From Stephania yunnanensis (Eukaryota > Streptophyta > Magnoliopsida > Ranunculales > Menispermaceae), in assembly GCA_039657365.1 (NCBI GenBank), contig CM077591.1:44891501-44955500 (forward strand): DNA of 64,000 bases, in the 5' to 3' direction. The position numbers and the translations under genes are program-made. Positions 1-9,885 of this stretch are shown here, in pieces. How positions within the stretch are numbered: the first letter of the stretch is position 1; each line of letters begins with the position of its first letter. The notes below the pieces were generated by a model. The model was not told where the DNA came from and ran no database searches. It saw only the letters and a program-made list of their open reading frames with translations.

Positions 1-1262
1 TTGTCGTGCACTCTTTTTGCCGATAAGAGTGGATCTCGGGTGTCGATCGCGTTGCTGAAGCTTCTCGAGGACTTGGACGACGTAGGGAACTACGCATGGG
101 GATCGGCTGCGTTGGCCTACTTATATCGACACTTGGGGTCCGCCACGAGAGTGCTAGTGTCTCAGATTGCTGGCTACCTCACATTGCTTGAGGTTTGTTA
201 TAAAATAGACTTAATTTTCATTTTGTTTTTCAATTAGGCCAACTTGCAATTGTGGACTAACTAACATTGTATGTATTTGCAGGGATGGGTGTACGACCAT
301 TTCAAACTTGGTCTGGCCACGCCTAATGCGAAGTACTTGGACTACGTGCAACCTCGTGTCTCCAGATGGATTCAAAAGCACGAGACGGTTGCGAGTGTTG
401 ACAAGCTCGGGGCCATTAGGAGAACCTTGGATAGGTTGCGACCAAGTGAGGTGAGATGGCTATCCATATCCTCTGATGATTGATGTTTCTTGGTAATTTA
501 TTTTGCAAACAGTGGTTGTTGCATTTTTACTAGGTCACTTGGGACCCATATGTGAATTTAAGGGAAAATGGCGTTGTGCAAGCGATGGCCTTTTACAGTC
601 GGAAGATCAAGTACATGGATGTGGCGGAGCCCTACCACCCGGAGAGGATTCTGAGACAGTTTGGCCATGTGCAATCTATACCAGATCCTTCGTACCGTCC
701 ATTGGAAGCACACGGAGGCCCATTTGCGAACAAGTACTCCGTCAAGTATGGGTTCGAACAAGACAATTGGGAGCGATGGAGGAACCATGTGTTGGCTCCT
801 GAAGTTCGGGGCGAGAAGGCAGGATTTGAGTTTTTGGCTACACCAGACTACCTGCCTTGGTTCGTCAAAGTATCTCATCCTGTTATCACGAATCCGAGCT
901 TTGAGGACCTTGTAATGGTCGCCTCAACCATCGCAGACAACGAGATACTTGAGGTATTGGAATGGTTATACGTATTATGCATTTATAAGTAATTCCGATA
1001 TGTTTTACATTGACAGTAACCCGATATTTTTCATCAGCGCAATAGGCGAGCGTTGGACGCGGCGACGCGATGGATAGACCTCCCGCCGGAGGTGTGTACG
1101 ATTGACTCGGCGAGGACCACTCTGACTGACATGGTCAACTTCCTTTCGGGAAGGAGTATAAGTCCCACCCCCCCCCCCGAGTACGACTCCCGCGACCGCA
1201 ACCGGTACAACCGCAACATCCGACCCTACCGAACTAGGCCCGAGGCGGTCCCAGCATGGTAG
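1..1262 (+). CDS. Plant mobile domain (PMD, MAIN-like) protein, 3' four exons; 5' end outside window
   Basis: Four exons read in one frame: 1-192, 283-450, 534-953 and 1038-1262, ending in TAG at 1260-1262. Each intron has GT...AG borders (for example donor at 451, acceptors at 281-282, 532-533 and 1036-1037) and all three lie in phase 0, giving 334 residues without a stop. Residues 1-64 (CTLFADKSG, GNYAWGSAALAYLYRHL) match the aminotransferase-like plant mobile domain of MAIN/MAIL proteins and of transposon-borne relatives. Residues 121-260 carry the conserved WDPY and Y-x3-I-x-YMDVAEPYHPER stretch. The tail is Arg/Tyr/Pro-rich. Known members act in nuclear silencing and genome stability, but transposon-carried copies are common, and a MULE transposase lies 1.1 kb downstream on the other strand. 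The true start is left of base 1; the GTG-type start at 1 is only a window edge. Function here is unproven. Confidence 0.8.
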
Positions 1263-1662
1263 CACTTCCACACCCTCCACCCCGGTCACAGCTCAGCCCG
1301 CCGAGGCCGATGCTCGCCCTCAGAAGAGAATGCATGGGAAGGAGTATCGAAGGAAGAATATGAAAAAACCCAAACAATGATCAGTCGATAATGGAGGGAT
1401 AGACATTTGTACTACATTCTTTGAGTTTTACGATGTCATCATCTACTCTCGCCAGTGAGTTTGTAATGTTTTATGAGTACTTGTTGGGTTGCGATTATAT
1501 GGTGCGTATGGATTACACAATTGTATGACATTTTTAAATGATTGATGTGTTCCTGTTGCCTGTTGACTACATTTTTATGACGGTTTATAATGTTTCATTG
1601 CCTATTTTTTATTTTGGTTGTAATTCGTTTTTGGATCCTAGTTTTTTCTGCTTATGAGGGTG
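1263..1662. other. 3' flank of the PMD gene; no gene seen
   Basis: AT-rich stretch between the PMD stop codon and the first 34-bp repeat. No reading frame or RNA was recognised. It probably contains the 3' UTR, but no definite poly(A) signal was assigned. Confidence 0.4.
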
Positions 1663-1946
1663 TCTCGGTCAAGTAGGACCGACGCTTATGTTCACTTTTC
1701 GGTACTGAACAGCCGGGACAACTGCATGATGCACGGTCTTGGCCTGCCGTGAATGTACCTGTTGCCAGTCTTTAAATATGTGTCGGTTAGTCATGGCCGA
1801 GAAGACATGAGTAATGTCGCGCATAAGTCGACGATAAGCGGCATTTTCGGTTTTGCGCGACGGAGCATTGGCGTCAATTCTCGGAGGTGTATGGCCGACA
1901 CATTACCATATGTCTCGGTCATACAGGGCCGAAACGACTGTTCCAG
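1663..1946. repeat. 34-bp near-palindromic tandem array, left copy (about 8 units)
   Basis: Units start at 1663, 1697, 1731, 1781, 1815, 1845, 1879 and 1913. Spacing is 34 bp except for one 50-bp and one 30-bp step. The core is TCTCGGTC, about 5-7 variable bases, then GGCCGA or GGACCGA, so each unit is an imperfect dyad. The best copies are at 1663 and 1913. The same unit with the same 34-bp period recurs at 4332-4501 on the other side of the MULE transposase. Confidence 0.85.
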
Positions 1947-2387
1947 CAACAATTTCCAACTACCAAGACAAATAACTTTCCAAGAATGACCATCCAGCAC
2001 GACAAGAGCCACGAAAACAAAATTATTGATATATCAATGTACTATGATAAAATCACTATACAAGAATAAACCTGTACAACAATACCCGAAAGGTAGGATA
2101 AATTCATTAATTCTATATCCACACTACTTGAAAGCTAACTTTCAAAATTAGTAAATGTACAACCAACGAAATTTATAGGTACCAGTTGTAACACTACGGT
2201 GTACCTAAATCTACAACGGATATGGTGGCATCAAGTAGAGTTGCAATGGGCGCGATGTCTCAAAAAACGAATCTATCACGCCAACCTTTCGCACTATCCT
2301 GAACATACCGTACCCACGAAGGGTATAAGGATGGCAATGGTGCATTCGTGCTCAACTTCACCTGTCAAAGTTAACAGTATAACATGA
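1947..2387. other. Region between left 34-bp array and transposase 3' end; no gene seen
   Basis: AT-rich sequence with no convincing coding potential. By position it would hold the 3' UTR of the minus-strand transposase gene, and possibly a last small exon, since MULE transposases often continue past the point where this frame stops. Confidence 0.4.
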
Positions 2388-4600
2388 TCATATTGTCGGG
2401 AAACAAAAAAATAATTCAACAAAATTCGTATCACTTACCCTAAGCCAATGTATATTCCTGTCATTAATCATGGCAATGACGAGTCTATTGTGTGCGGTGG
2501 ACGGTGGAGCACTACGTAGAGGTAAAAATGTAGAGGCACTCCCATGCGAGAGGTTGACGAGAACCACATTGACTGCAGTGGCTACCAACAATCCCATGTC
2601 TGGAAGTGTCAACCATTCTTGGAAACGTGCACCAACTTGATTATCTCGGCAATGCACCGCAATCTTGACACTCTCGTAACTCGAGCCTAGTACTTCTCGC
2701 CAAAGGTTTTCATGCCCGATAATCTCATCATACAACCTTCTACGGACAATCCTCCACCCGTCGACATTGGCTAGTCCAAGCCCAGACGCAACACACCTAT
2801 ATCTACGATTTCCATCGGCAAGCACATCGATGACGCCCTCAACATGTGGCAACCAATCCAGTTCTACGCAATGACCGTAAGCCATGTTAGTTGCACTTTG
2901 CGTGCATCGACTGGCACGACGCAGTTTAGGAACAACTTTACTTTTCTTCTGCCTAGAACTGGAGGCCTCCTGAGTCGATAGCACGTACTCAAAGTGCATA
3001 AGTCTATTTGTCCAAGTCGAGACAAATTTCTCCTTGTAGTTCTTTAACCATGTGTTGTCCAAGTACTCCGTAAGACCCTTTACATTCCCAAACTCACAAC
3101 GCAGGTCATTCACCCTAACTTCGAATAAGGTCTCCGAGTTGGCATACATCACGCTCGTCCACCTATCCATAAAACGCGCAAAACCATCGTTCTCCCCAAA
3201 CATCTTCTTAGTCTTGGCCAATAGTACTTTGTTGATGTGCCAAGAGCAAAGGAGGTGAGACGAGACCGGAAAAACTTCTTCTATGGCACTAATAAGGGCT
3301 AAGTCCCTATCGGTAACGAACACGTCAGGCTTAGGCCACCCATCCAATATGGATCTCAACTTCTCAAGTGTCCAAACATAATGCCCATGACTCTCTGATG
3401 ATAAGAATGCGAACCCAACGGAGAACGTCAAGTGCGTAGAAGTGATGCCAACAATCTCCAACAAAGGCATTCGGTACCTATTTGTCTTGTACGTGCAATC
3501 CATCAAAATAACCGATGGAAAACACCTTGCCAACTTTATTGAGTCGGGATGTGACCAAAATAACTCCATGACAACATTCGTAACGGGATGCTTCCTATGC
3601 CATGACAGCCACTTATTCTTCTCCAATATGTGCAACAGTTGTTGCATTTGAGTCCTCCCACCCGCATCCTCATTTCGGACTTTTTGTCTTGCATTATATA
3701 GTCCTCATTGTCGATACGTTTCTAACGTCTCTTTGCTTCAACGTATTTAGGATGTCTCTTGGCTTCACATTCCCCTTTGTCATTTGCACTACAACTTCCT
3801 GCTCCCCCTTATCCGATCTCTCGGCAAATGAATGGCCGTCCAAGTTTTTTGCGGGCTCGTGATTGTGCCTCCCACATATAACAGTGATATACCATAACGA
3901 GTCAGCATTTTCCTTTTCGTTGATAAGGAAAGGGCATCCACATTTCTTGGTACCAGTTTGAGTCCTCGCCGTTTCGTCTTCTTCTTCATTTCTTGGTTTC
4001 GAAGCGATTTTTGCCGCTTTACCCTTCCCAACTCTTTGTGACATTCCCCTATAAGTCCCTGACCTCTCACATGCAAGTTTGACCCTTCCCCTGCGCTTAA
4101 TGCCCCCGGCGTCAGAGTGCTTTGTCACTAGCACAAACATGTTCTCACGGCCTATCATTTGAAGCCATGAAACTGCCGCTTCTCTAGTTGGGAATGGCCT
4201 ACAAGGTGTAAACGTGTCCGTGTAGTCTGGAAATAGGACAGAAACCGGCATTTCCTGCAATACAAACAGTGTAACATTATAATCAACCAAATTGTACAGC
4301 ACAATCACAAAAAACATCCAAAAAAATAGGTTCTCGGTAGTACAGGTCCGCAACTTTCTTCAAAGTCTCGCTCACGAACGACTGAGAGTTACTGAATACT
4401 CTCGATTTTACCGTTCCGTGACACATGTAAACCAATCGGTCCTATATGACCGAGACATAACCATACATCTCGGTCCTGCGAGGCCGAAACAATCGCGCAC
4501 CCAGACAGAAACTTCGGATAACCGCAAAAAATACACAATAAATTTACGAAATTACCTCAAGTACGACCTCCTCTGCCACCGAAGCAGTACAATCCTCCAT
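2388..4600 (-). pseudogene. MULE (Mutator-like) transposase with FAR1-type zinc finger and OTU-like C-terminal region, one frameshift
   Basis: Minus-strand gene of a cut-and-paste Mutator-like element. Probable exon 1 is 4600-4556 (ATG, donor GT at 4555); exon 2 begins after a TTGCAG acceptor at about 4255. Exon 2 to 3694 encodes a FAR1/WRKY-GCM1-like DNA-binding region (KLACERSG, KKCGCPF, CGRHNHEP). The next frame, 3647-2388, has the MULE transposase core: MDCTYKTNRY (first Asp), FVTDRDLALISA (second Asp) and the C-x2-H motif in LLCSWHINK. The third acidic residue was not assigned. The C-terminal third (DVLADGN..., HNRLVIAMINDRN) resembles an OTU-type cysteine-protease fold found in some plant MULEs, but the expected Cys of DGNC is Arg at 2805-2807. 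The two frames join if a TA dinucleotide near 3692 was lost, so the gene is probably inactive but young. Confidence 0.85.
4332..4501. repeat. 34-bp near-palindromic tandem array, right copy (5 units)
   Basis: Five units start exactly 34 bp apart at 4332, 4366, 4400, 4434 and 4468. The best are at 4434 (TCGGTC...GACCGA dyad) and 4468 (TCTCGGTC...GGCCGA). The array lies immediately upstream of exon 2 of the minus-strand transposase, inside the predicted first intron (4555-4255). The family is the same as at 1663-1946. Candidate roles are subterminal transposase-binding sites or a promoter element. Confidence 0.9.
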
Positions 4601-5289
4601 TACATAATGGAGGCAAGTTCGGATTCGAAGAAATTACCAAACCCTACGTTGACAAACAAATCATCATTTTCACAGTTATACACAACTCAACAGTTCTAAA
4701 AAACCCGAATATGGTTGTCAAACATTGTTACCTCGCATGGTCGGATGATGTCAATCCGCAATAATCGATCAACGCTCGCCAAATGCAATGTGGCTTTCCG
4801 GTTCAACCTTGTGGTGGGGTGCCTTTTTTTCTTTGTCAAAATGATTTGTGGGGTTTGAATCACTATATATACAAGGGCAAAATAGTCTTTTCCACTTTTG
4901 CTGAAATTTTTACAAAAACTTTGGGTGCCTTCATTAAATGGTGGGGTGCCCTTAGTGGCCCTCTTTTTTTTTTGGTTGATCTTGGAAGTAAAAGACAATT
5001 TTTTTGCGATGCGCGGTCCATGCAGTGATGTGGTGTTTATGGGAGGAGCGAAACGATCGTATTTTGGGAGTTTTAGGAAGAACCGAAATGGACCTCTGGC
5101 TACAAATAAAGAACCAAGTTTCGTTTTGGGCCAAGGGTAATGGGCTTGCCCGTAAATAGGGGTGGGTGGTATCTAATTGCAATTGGGCTCTTTGCCTGGT
5201 GTTTAAGCTGATTAATATTGGGATGGCTAGTTTGCCATGCGGTACTGATTTGGATTCAGCTCGTTCTTGACAGATCCGATCCGGTGTTC
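4601..5289. other. Non-genic flank with short GGTGGGGTGCC repeats
   Basis: No credible gene. GGTGGGGTGCC occurs twice (about 4812 and 4941), with GGGTGCC again between them, which suggests a small decayed mobile element. The short open frames here have no recognisable domain. Confidence 0.35.
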
Positions 5290-5295
5290 ATAATC

Positions 5296-5352
5296 TGGAG
5301 TAAAAGGATTCGAACTTTTGCATGCCGGTACCAAAAACCAATGCCTTACCAA
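5296..5352 (-). pseudogene. Truncated mitochondrial-type tRNA-Gln(UUG)
   Basis: Read on the minus strand, about 57 nt match the D-arm end, anticodon arm (GGTTTTTGGTACC), variable region, T-arm (GTTCGAATCC) and 3' acceptor half (TTTTACTCCA) of plant mitochondrial trnQ. The 5' acceptor strand and start of the D-arm are missing: the sequence departs from the tRNA after the GGTAAGGC motif. It cannot fold as a full tRNA. Confidence 0.6.
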
Positions 5353-5832
5353 ACGAGAAATACCAAAAAGTCCGAATTCACAACTAATAACATTGATTCA
5401 ATTGGCATTGACAAAATAGGAATATTTCCTCTATTAAGGAGGATTCCTCACATACCTGAAATAGAGATGATCATAGAAAATGTGAAATATTTGATAGGAT
5501 CCGTTTTAGGAACGTGGAATGTCGGAGAAATTCAAATGTTAGAACTTCAGTGTGATAACGAGAAATTCTTGTGTATGGCCCCTTCCTTTTGTGTCACGGA
5601 GGAGCCCCACCCCAATCCCTCCCCAGCCCATCTCATAGCTCATCTCATCAAGTATACCCTCATATTAGACGAGAGCACAAAGGAATCTGAATCTGATCCT
5701 GATAGGGAGAACTCGATGAAATACGACGGAGAAAATCCAATTCTTCCGCACCCACCACTGGATTCAGATTCAATCCGTAAAAGACCAAAGAAAAGGACGC
5801 TTAATTCTCTTCTGAAAAAGGGTTGGTTCTAA
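5341..5832 (+). CDS. Unidentified open frame in the mitochondrial-like segment
   Basis: A frame of about 160 codons runs without a stop to TAA at 5830-5832; the open frame extends 5' to 5218 only by crossing the tRNA remnant. The product is hydrophilic, acidic in the middle (ESESDPDREN) and basic at its end (RKRPKKRTLNSLLKKGWF). I do not recognise the family. It may be a mitochondrial orf of unknown function carried in with the insertion, or a chance frame. No nuclear promoter or splice signal was identified. Confidence 0.25.
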   Translation: MPYQTRNTKKSEFTTNNIDSIGIDKIGIFPLLRRIPHIPEIEMIIENVKYLIGSVLGTWNVGEIQMLELQCDNEKFLCMAPSFCVTEEPHPNPSPAHLIAHLIKYTLILDESTKESESDPDRENSMKYDGENPILPHPPLDSDSIRKRPKKRTLNSLLKKGWF

Positions 5833-7780
5833 GGTTAGGCGGGTTCGCCAGAATTCTAGTCGGAGGTTCTCTTACCAGTACCAGGGATAATAGGGATGAT
5901 CCGGAACCCCAGCCGCCCGTATTCATACTGCATTGGAATACCCAAACGCTCATTGTGATCAAAGACCCGTTCCACCACACTTTTTTTTGCAAGAAACAAA
6001 ACTATATAAAAAAAGAAAGGAATAAAAAAAGATGTCGAAAATACGAGTGGTTACAAGAGCCCCCCCAAACTATAGAGTGGTGGGGTTAGAGATCAAAATT
6101 CTATCCAACTCATGCTTTCAGATTGATTTAGTTTAGTTCCGGTTCTTGCTCTCAAAATGCAGAAAGACTTGTCGAAATGGAAATCGCCAGTTGGGTTGGT
6201 CCGATCAAGAAAGGCATGGGAGTTTTGGGCTTGGGGCGAGTTAAGTAAAGACTAGTTACTAGTAAGAAAACTACTGCGCGTTAGCGTAACGGATTTCGCG
6301 CAGCTAATCCCTTGCTTATTCCATCACTGCACACTGTCTATATATTTGTCTCCATCCAATCAAAGACGTCCATACCAGCTCCGAATTCGAAAGTCGCGTC
6401 CCTATCGGTCGAGGCTGAAGCTCATGTGCCCCAACTAGTCAAAGGCTTGAAAGCTTACGTTTGTTTGCTCCCCTAAACGCTTGTGGCCCAAGTCATATTT
6501 TTAATTAAGGAATTACTAGGTGAGACAGGGATAGATCCCACCCTGGAAACAAGGCTTCGCTTCCCTATCGGCTGCTTCTGTTCTAGGAATCTAAAAACAC
6601 AGTTGCTCATGATCATGCTTTCAATGGATCGATTCTTTCCCCATTTGAAATCTTGGTTCAAAACCTTCGGTGCTGGATAAGAGATGCTCCTCCTTTTCAT
6701 TGATTCTTTCTCCACCAGTATCTGAATTGGAATATTAGAATCAGTTTTATCCCTTGTAAACAATCCTGCCTTTCCTATTATTCATTTACGGTCGATAACC
6801 TTTCTTTGCAGCCGCCTTTCTTGAGCGAACACATTCCTCCTCCTCCTATCCTACTTATGGAAATGGAGAAATCTAACATCATCTCTTGGACGCTTCATAA
6901 TGATTCGCCGCACGCACAAAAGCCTATGGTTGGTTTCTCAAGTTTCTTGCATTCATTCATTATGTAAGCCAGAAAAGAAAGACAATCCATTTTGGCTTCA
7001 AAGGCAAATGAAAGGGTACTTATTCGTCTTTTGATGAAGAAATAGGCACATTGCCAGTTTTTTTTTTGGCAATATCATTTGAACTTGTGGTCTCAATCGG
7101 TTGGATACGATCTATCTCTATATATGAATTCTCAATCTAATCATTCCTTCGATTTTCCAGGTTATCTATCTTTTGGCGGGTGTCCGAATAAAGAAAGACT
7201 TATATGGTAAGGAACGCGAAACGTTTGAGGATTCTCATAGATGTTGCTATTAAGATAGTCGAATGGGCACTACCAAGAAGGTCGCTGTGAGATCGAGTTT
7301 AGGAAACTGAATTTTACTTAAAGACGAGTAAACCCGGGGCATCTAAAAGGGCCTTCTGTCCTCGTCTGCCTACGAGCCTTCGGCTCCATGGTAGGAACGT
7401 ACTACTACTACTATACTCAAAGGGGCAAGCAGATGAGTAGAGTTCCAGCTAAAAGGGCTCACAGGAACAACACCATCCATTTCATGCCTTTAGATGCTCC
7501 GGATTTAGTTTTTTGTTCCAGAATGAACAACACCATCCACTCCAAACTTTTGTTGCTCCGGAACTCATAGCAGTTCATTTGCTCCATATCTTTCGTAGTT
7601 TAGGAACTCGGCCATCCACGGGACACCTTTCGTAGTGAGGGAAATCCTCTATTTTTAGGTTGACGAGTGAAGGCTCCCGAAGCGCATATTCCTATCATTT
7701 ATCCTAATATCTAGGATCTTTTGTAGGCTGATAAGCATAGGCTCCTAGAGCGATATTGTACATGTGTGGGTGTGGGTAGC

Positions 7781-8097
7781 AGACAAGTTTACTCTGGTGA
7801 TGGGCGGAAGAGCTAATATGGAGAGTAATGTATTTGGAGGGCAGTTGCGTCGTATTTTGTTGTCACACTTTTGCAAAACCTCACCACAAGATCATGGGTG
7901 CAACCTAATTGATTCGGTAAGAATGTACAACAACAAAGAGATATATTTTTTCAATGACTCGTCTCGGAGTGTGGGATGCTATTACTCATAATTAAGACGA
8001 CGTGTTTTTCCCCTACTACACTCATAGAGATTTTTTTCAACTTTATTTATAAGAAACACATCATTTCCCGCCTTTTGTAAATTATTATCTTAGATAC
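7781..8097. other. Non-genic sequence; nothing recognised
   Basis: Transition from mitochondrial-like to AT-rich nuclear sequence. A 75-codon frame at 7764-7991 has no recognisable domain. Confidence 0.35.
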
Positions 8098-8335
8098 TAG
8101 GCTATAATAAATATAGAATACGAGAATGACAATGAGAATGTCACACCACAATTTAAGACACATTGGCTCATAAGAGTCTTTCATGGGACCTCGACCTAGT
8201 GGCATTATGTATCGAGATCTGTGTATGCCCACATGATGAGGCGCGCATGGATGACTCTTGTGAGTCAATACGTGTCTTACAGTGTGACATGCTCATTGTT
8301 GTCATTCTAGAACTATTCATAATAAATAGTCTCAT
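8098..8335. repeat. MITE-like imperfect hairpin
   Basis: The left arm (about 8105-8190: GAATGACAATGAGAATGTCA, then AAGACACATTGGCTCATAAG) pairs imperfectly with the right arm (about 8250-8333: GACTCTTGTGAGTCAATACG, then TGACATGCTCATTGTTGTCA). There is no coding capacity. The centre (TGTATGCCCACATGATGAGG) resembles 13008-13045, so this is probably one of at least two copies of a small non-autonomous element. Confidence 0.6.
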
Positions 8336-8539
8336 TTCCTATAAAACAAAAAGTGTGAAAATAATAACCTATAAAAAGACCAATTAATTAAGTGGTTCAA
8401 TAATATTGTATAAAGTTTTGAGAGTAAGATTTACGAATCGAACTAGAGGTAAAGGACAAAATTACAAAAGTACTACAACAAAGAGTTTAAATGAGTAAAA
8501 TAAGTGTAGATTTCTTTTTATTCGTTAACTAATGTATAT

Positions 8540-8705
8540 CACTTTTTCAAAAGGCGCTATTAATGGGAGACAAAATTTCTTGCCACCTGGACATATGAAT
8601 AGCACATTTTCAAAATGCGCTATCCATGTAAATCCTATGGATCCATATGGACTGAAATTCGGTTTACATGAATAACACATTCGAAAAATGTGCTATTCAT
8701 GTAAA
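8540..8705. repeat. Three short palindromes with an ATAGC...GCTAT core
   Basis: Near 8545, 8597 and 8668 the sequence forms dyads such as AATAGCACATTTTCAAAATG followed by CGCTATCC. Each is about 30 bp and AT-rich, with A/T runs in the centre. Related dyads lie on the other side of the minisatellite at 9715-9885. Confidence 0.6.
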
Positions 8706-8735
8706 TCGATCAGTCCCACGTGGACATTTAAATAT

Positions 8736-8885
8736 TTAAATATCTATATAAATATATATATATATATATTGTATTATATTTATATATATATATATAATAT
8801 TATATATAATATAAAATATATATTATATTTATATATAATATATATAATTTATTTATATATGATACATAATATAGAAAAATATAAT
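8736..8885. repeat. AT microsatellite / AT-rich low complexity
   Basis: About 150 bp of almost pure A/T with runs of (TA)n. Open frames through it are low-complexity artefacts. Confidence 0.9.
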
Positions 8886-8984
8886 TAGAATGTCACCCCT
8901 AGTGACTCCCGGCCCTATGCAATGGCATATGGGACCCACGTACAAATGAATGTGCGCAAAATAGGTTTTGGAGCATAACATGCA

Positions 8985-9725
8985 TGGTAGGTATCTCGAC
9001 GCGTGCATGGCGTTTGCGTGGGTTGCTGTCCACCTCGAGATACATGTGCAACGTTTGCATAAGTTATCCACCTCGAGATACGTGCATGTTGTTTACATGG
9101 GTTATCTACCTCAATATGCATGCGTGACATTCGCATGGATTGCATGAGGTTGCATGAGTTTTCCATCTTGAGATATGTGTGTGACGTTTGAATGGTTTGC
9201 ACGAGGTTGTATGGGTCGCCCACCTCGACATATGTGCATGCGTTACCATGAGTAGTCAACCTCGAGATATGCGTCTGACATTTGCATGAGTTCTCCACCT
9301 TGAAGCACGTCCGTAACCTTTGCATGGTTTGTATGGATTGGACGAGGTTGTATGAATTGTCCACCTCGAGATACGTGCTTGACGTTTACATGGATTGCAA
9401 GAGGTTGCATGAGTTGCACACCTTGAGATACGTGCGTGATGTTTGCATGAATTGCACGAGGTTACATGGGTCGCCCACCTCGACATACGTGGTGTTTGTT
9501 TGAGTTCTCCACCTCGAGAAACATGTGTGGCGTTTGCATGAGTTCTCCACGTCGATATACGTGCGTGTCGTTTACAAGGGTTGTCTACCTCGAAATACGT
9601 GCGTGACGCGAGTTGTCCATCTCTAGACACGTGCTTGACGCGGGTTGTCCATCTCAATACGCACGTGTCGTTTGCATGGGTTCTCCAACTCGATACATGC
9701 GTATGATATTTGAGTTGAACAAATA
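8985..9725. repeat. Degenerate minisatellite, units about 38 and 57 bp
   Basis: About 17 units each begin with a variant of CCACCTCGAGATACGTGC and continue with GTGACGTTTGCATGGGTTG. Most are about 38 bp; several are about 57 bp because the GCATGAGGTTGCATG part is repeated inside the unit. The last few units (from about 9590) are shortened to about 33 bp. The frames of 133 and 149 codons on the minus strand follow the repeat and are not taken as genes. Confidence 0.85.
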
Positions 9726-9885
9726 ACTCCTTTTGAAAATGAGTAATTTATACACTTTAGTATTTTGTATAAATAGCTCCTTTTCAAAATGAGTTATTCA
9801 TACAAGTTCCTTCCACCTCATCAACTATACCATGCATCTACCTCATCATCAATAGCTTCTTTTGAAAAGGAGTTATACATTACTT
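9715..9885. repeat. Palindromes flanking the minisatellite on the right
   Basis: Dyads near 9721, 9770 and 9852 (AATAGCTCCTTTTCAAAATG plus AGTTATTC, and similar) share the size and A/T-centred design of those at 8540-8705, so the minisatellite lies between two sets of related palindromes. Confidence 0.55.

Larger units (their letters stand above)
5290..7780. other. Probable nuclear insertion of mitochondrial DNA (NUMT)
   Basis: Base composition and style change sharply from the AT-rich flanks to mixed, mitochondrial-like sequence. It begins with a recognisable part of mitochondrial tRNA-Gln(UUG) on the minus strand, followed by a long open frame and by GC-balanced non-coding DNA typical of plant mitochondrial spacers. 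No rRNA or standard respiratory gene was recognised. Both boundaries are approximate. A transfer into the nucleus is inferred from the flanking nuclear transposons; an assembly join is the main alternative. Confidence 0.55.

Noticed and set aside
1663..4501. CRISPR-like array (34-bp regular repeats)
   Set aside because: Plant nuclear context, no cas genes, no unique spacers between conserved repeats: the whole 34 bp is a diverged unit.
7764..7991. 75-codon frame next to the mitochondrial-like segment
   Set aside because: No recognised domain, no codon signal, short enough to be chance.
8688..8888. Open frame rich in Tyr and Ile
   Set aside because: Translation of an AT microsatellite.
8915..9657. 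Overlapping minus-strand frames of 149 and 133 codons as a Cys/Arg-rich gene
   Set aside because: They simply translate the 38/57-bp minisatellite; repetition explains the open frame and no start or splice signal supports a gene.
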